DNA from: Bacteroidota bacterium
GTDB lineage: Bacteria; Bacteroidota; Bacteroidia; UBA4408
Direction: 5' to 3'
NCBI GenBank assembly: GCA_016718805.1
Contig: JADKCP010000001.1
Coordinates: 1,290,001 to 1,354,000 of the forward strand
Length of the DNA: 64,000 nucleotides
Within the stretch, counting starts at the first letter, position 1, and the number at the start of each line of letters is the position of its first letter. Position numbers and translations under genes: made by a program. Below the pieces are notes generated by a model. That model did not search any database. It saw only the letters and a program-made list of their open reading frames with translations, and was not told the DNA's origin. Shown in pieces: positions 63,166-64,000 of the stretch.

Positions 63166-64000
63166 TTTTCCAATTTAAACGGTCGGCGGGTGAAAATTGC
63201 CACGGAGCTCCATTGTTTTCAATATTTGTAAACATGGCATTCAACGCGGCTGGTGCATCCGATTGCTCCATAACCAGGTATCTTCGTAAATCGATAATAA
63301 TAGAGAGTGGATCAATATTAATCGGACAAGCTTCGGTGCATGCATTACAGGTTGTACAAGCCCAAAGTTCTTCTGCAGTTATATAGTCGCCAACTAAGGC
63401 CTTTGAATCGCTATAATTTGCACCGTTTTTATCTATCCCTTTCCCAATTTCTTCCATACGGTCTCTCGTATCCATCATTATTTTACGTGGCGACAAAAGT
63501 TTGCCGGTTTGATTGGCTGGGCAATTGCTTGTGCAACGACCACATTCAGTACAACTATATGCGTCCATTAATTGTTTCCAACTTAAATCAGGAACATCCT
63601 TGGCTCCAAATTTTGCTGGAGGTGCATCACTAGCTGGAGGCACTGCACTTGGATCGAGCATCAATTTTACCTCATTAGTTACTGATTCGAGATTTGAAAA
63701 TTTCCCTTTAGGTTTCAAATTTGAGTAAAAAACAGTTGGGAAGGCAAGTAAAATGTGGAAGTGTTTTGAATAGGGAATGTAATTTAAAAAGGCAATTATT
63801 CCAAGTATGTGAAACCACCAACAAACTCTTTCAATATAATGTAATGCTATAGGGTTACTTGGCAAAAATCCCGTTAAATAAGCACTTACCGGAAAGTATA
63901 AACCTTTTCCAACTTGACCTTGTTCACCAAATATTTTTGCTGCAGCGTCTGCAAATTCAGGGAATAAAATACCGCCACTTAATTTGCCGTAACTCATCAT
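63158..64000 (-). CDS. Membrane ferredoxin-type (4Fe-4S)-binding subunit, 5'-partial
   Basis: Window-truncated at its N-terminus; the frame is open to the window edge and the ATG there is probably internal. Three elements are visible: a membrane segment (CWWFHILGIIAFLNYI), a second hydrophobic stretch (HILLAFPTVFY), and a dicluster ferredoxin domain with CTECGRCTSNCP and CTTCNACTEACP, each coordinating a 4Fe-4S cluster. The helices suggest a cytochrome b-like quinone-interacting domain upstream. It likely feeds electrons between quinone and the HdrB-like subunit. Confidence 0.9.
   Translation of the reverse strand: MMSYGKLSGGILFPEFADAAAKIFGEQGQVGKGLYFPVSAYLTGFLPSNPIALHYIERVCWWFHILGIIAFLNYIPYSKHFHILLAFPTVFYSNLKPKGKFSNLESVTNEVKLMLDPSAVPPASDAPPAKFGAKDVPDLSWKQLMDAYSCTECGRCTSNCPANQTGKLLSPRKIMMDTRDRMEEIGKGIDKNGANYSDSKALVGDYITAEELWACTTCNACTEACPINIDPLSIIIDLRRYLVMEQSDAPAALNAMFTNIENNGAPWQFSPADRLNWKNE

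Noticed and set aside
1..64000. tRNA or rRNA genes.
   Set aside because: I saw no cloverleaf with a TTCGA/TTCAA arm in the gaps; a covariance-model scan would be needed to exclude one firmly.

Overview
The window looks like chromosomal DNA of a Bacteroidota bacterium. It is AT-rich. Three predicted secreted proteins end in, or have lost, type IX secretion (T9SS) C-terminal sorting domains. Several genes are preceded by TAnnTTTG-type -7 boxes rather than sigma70-like promoters, and Shine-Dalgarno sequences are mostly absent. The gene repertoire (DUF1573, DUF5777, choice-of-anchor V, IcmF, KdsD, MurQ next to a lineage-restricted hypothetical) also fits that phylum.

Layout. 1-5.9 kb: a 5'-partial NtrY-like histidine kinase split by a homopolymer frameshift, a stand-alone B12-binding domain, an enoyl-CoA hydratase and a Wzx/MATE-like flippase. 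6.1-14.2 kb, minus strand: lipoprotein MsrB, glycine decarboxylase GcvP, a VapC-like PIN toxin with its antitoxin, and the fused acyl-CoA mutase IcmF. 14.2-21.5 kb: a GC-rich inverted repeat, an AAA ATPase, a WYL regulator, a HEAT-like protein, a COG4324-like aminopeptidase broken by two frameshifts, YdcF and ValS. 21.5-27.7 kb: the most dynamic part. Two tandem T9SS-secreted repeat proteins alternate with three copies of a ~290-bp element with inverted-repeat ends, and an IS4-family insertion sequence sits inside the third copy. 27.7-34.4 kb: a Coq4-like protein, an MFS transporter, two DUF1573 proteins, an aminotransferase and an M42 peptidase. 34.5-42.2 kb: an S9 peptidase, DinB-like and OsmC proteins, an alkylglycerol-monooxygenase-like enzyme beside a lysoplasmalogenase, a GNAT enzyme, a deacetylase-like protein and a frameshifted KdsD. 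42.3-47.7 kb: RecQ, MurQ, a hypothetical, two haem-motif lipoproteins and a Crp/Fnr regulator. 47.8-53.4 kb: a large FnIII T9SS protein, then a choice-of-anchor V protein, a third haem-motif lipoprotein and a DUF5777 barrel. 53.4-61.4 kb: a purine-degradation cluster. 61.6-64 kb: a membrane Fe-S oxidoreductase pair with a SIMPL protein between its two genes; the first is cut by the window edge.

How genes work together. The purine cluster covers xanthine oxidation (XdhB, with XdhC for cofactor insertion) and the steps from hydroxyisourate to ureidoglycolate (UraH, UraD, AllB, allantoicase). A DUF6986 aldolase-like enzyme lies where a ureidoglycolate- or glyoxylate-handling step would be expected. 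The monooxygenase and lysoplasmalogenase could form an ether-lipid cleavage module. The small lipoproteins with CX4CH/CX5CH motifs, the CxxCH T9SS protein and the DUF5777 barrel suggest a cell-surface redox or haem module.

Five single-base indels, four of them in homopolymer runs of four to seven bases and one at a two-base run, break four genes. Either the assembly is imperfectly polished or these genes are decaying or phase-variable; the sequence alone cannot decide.
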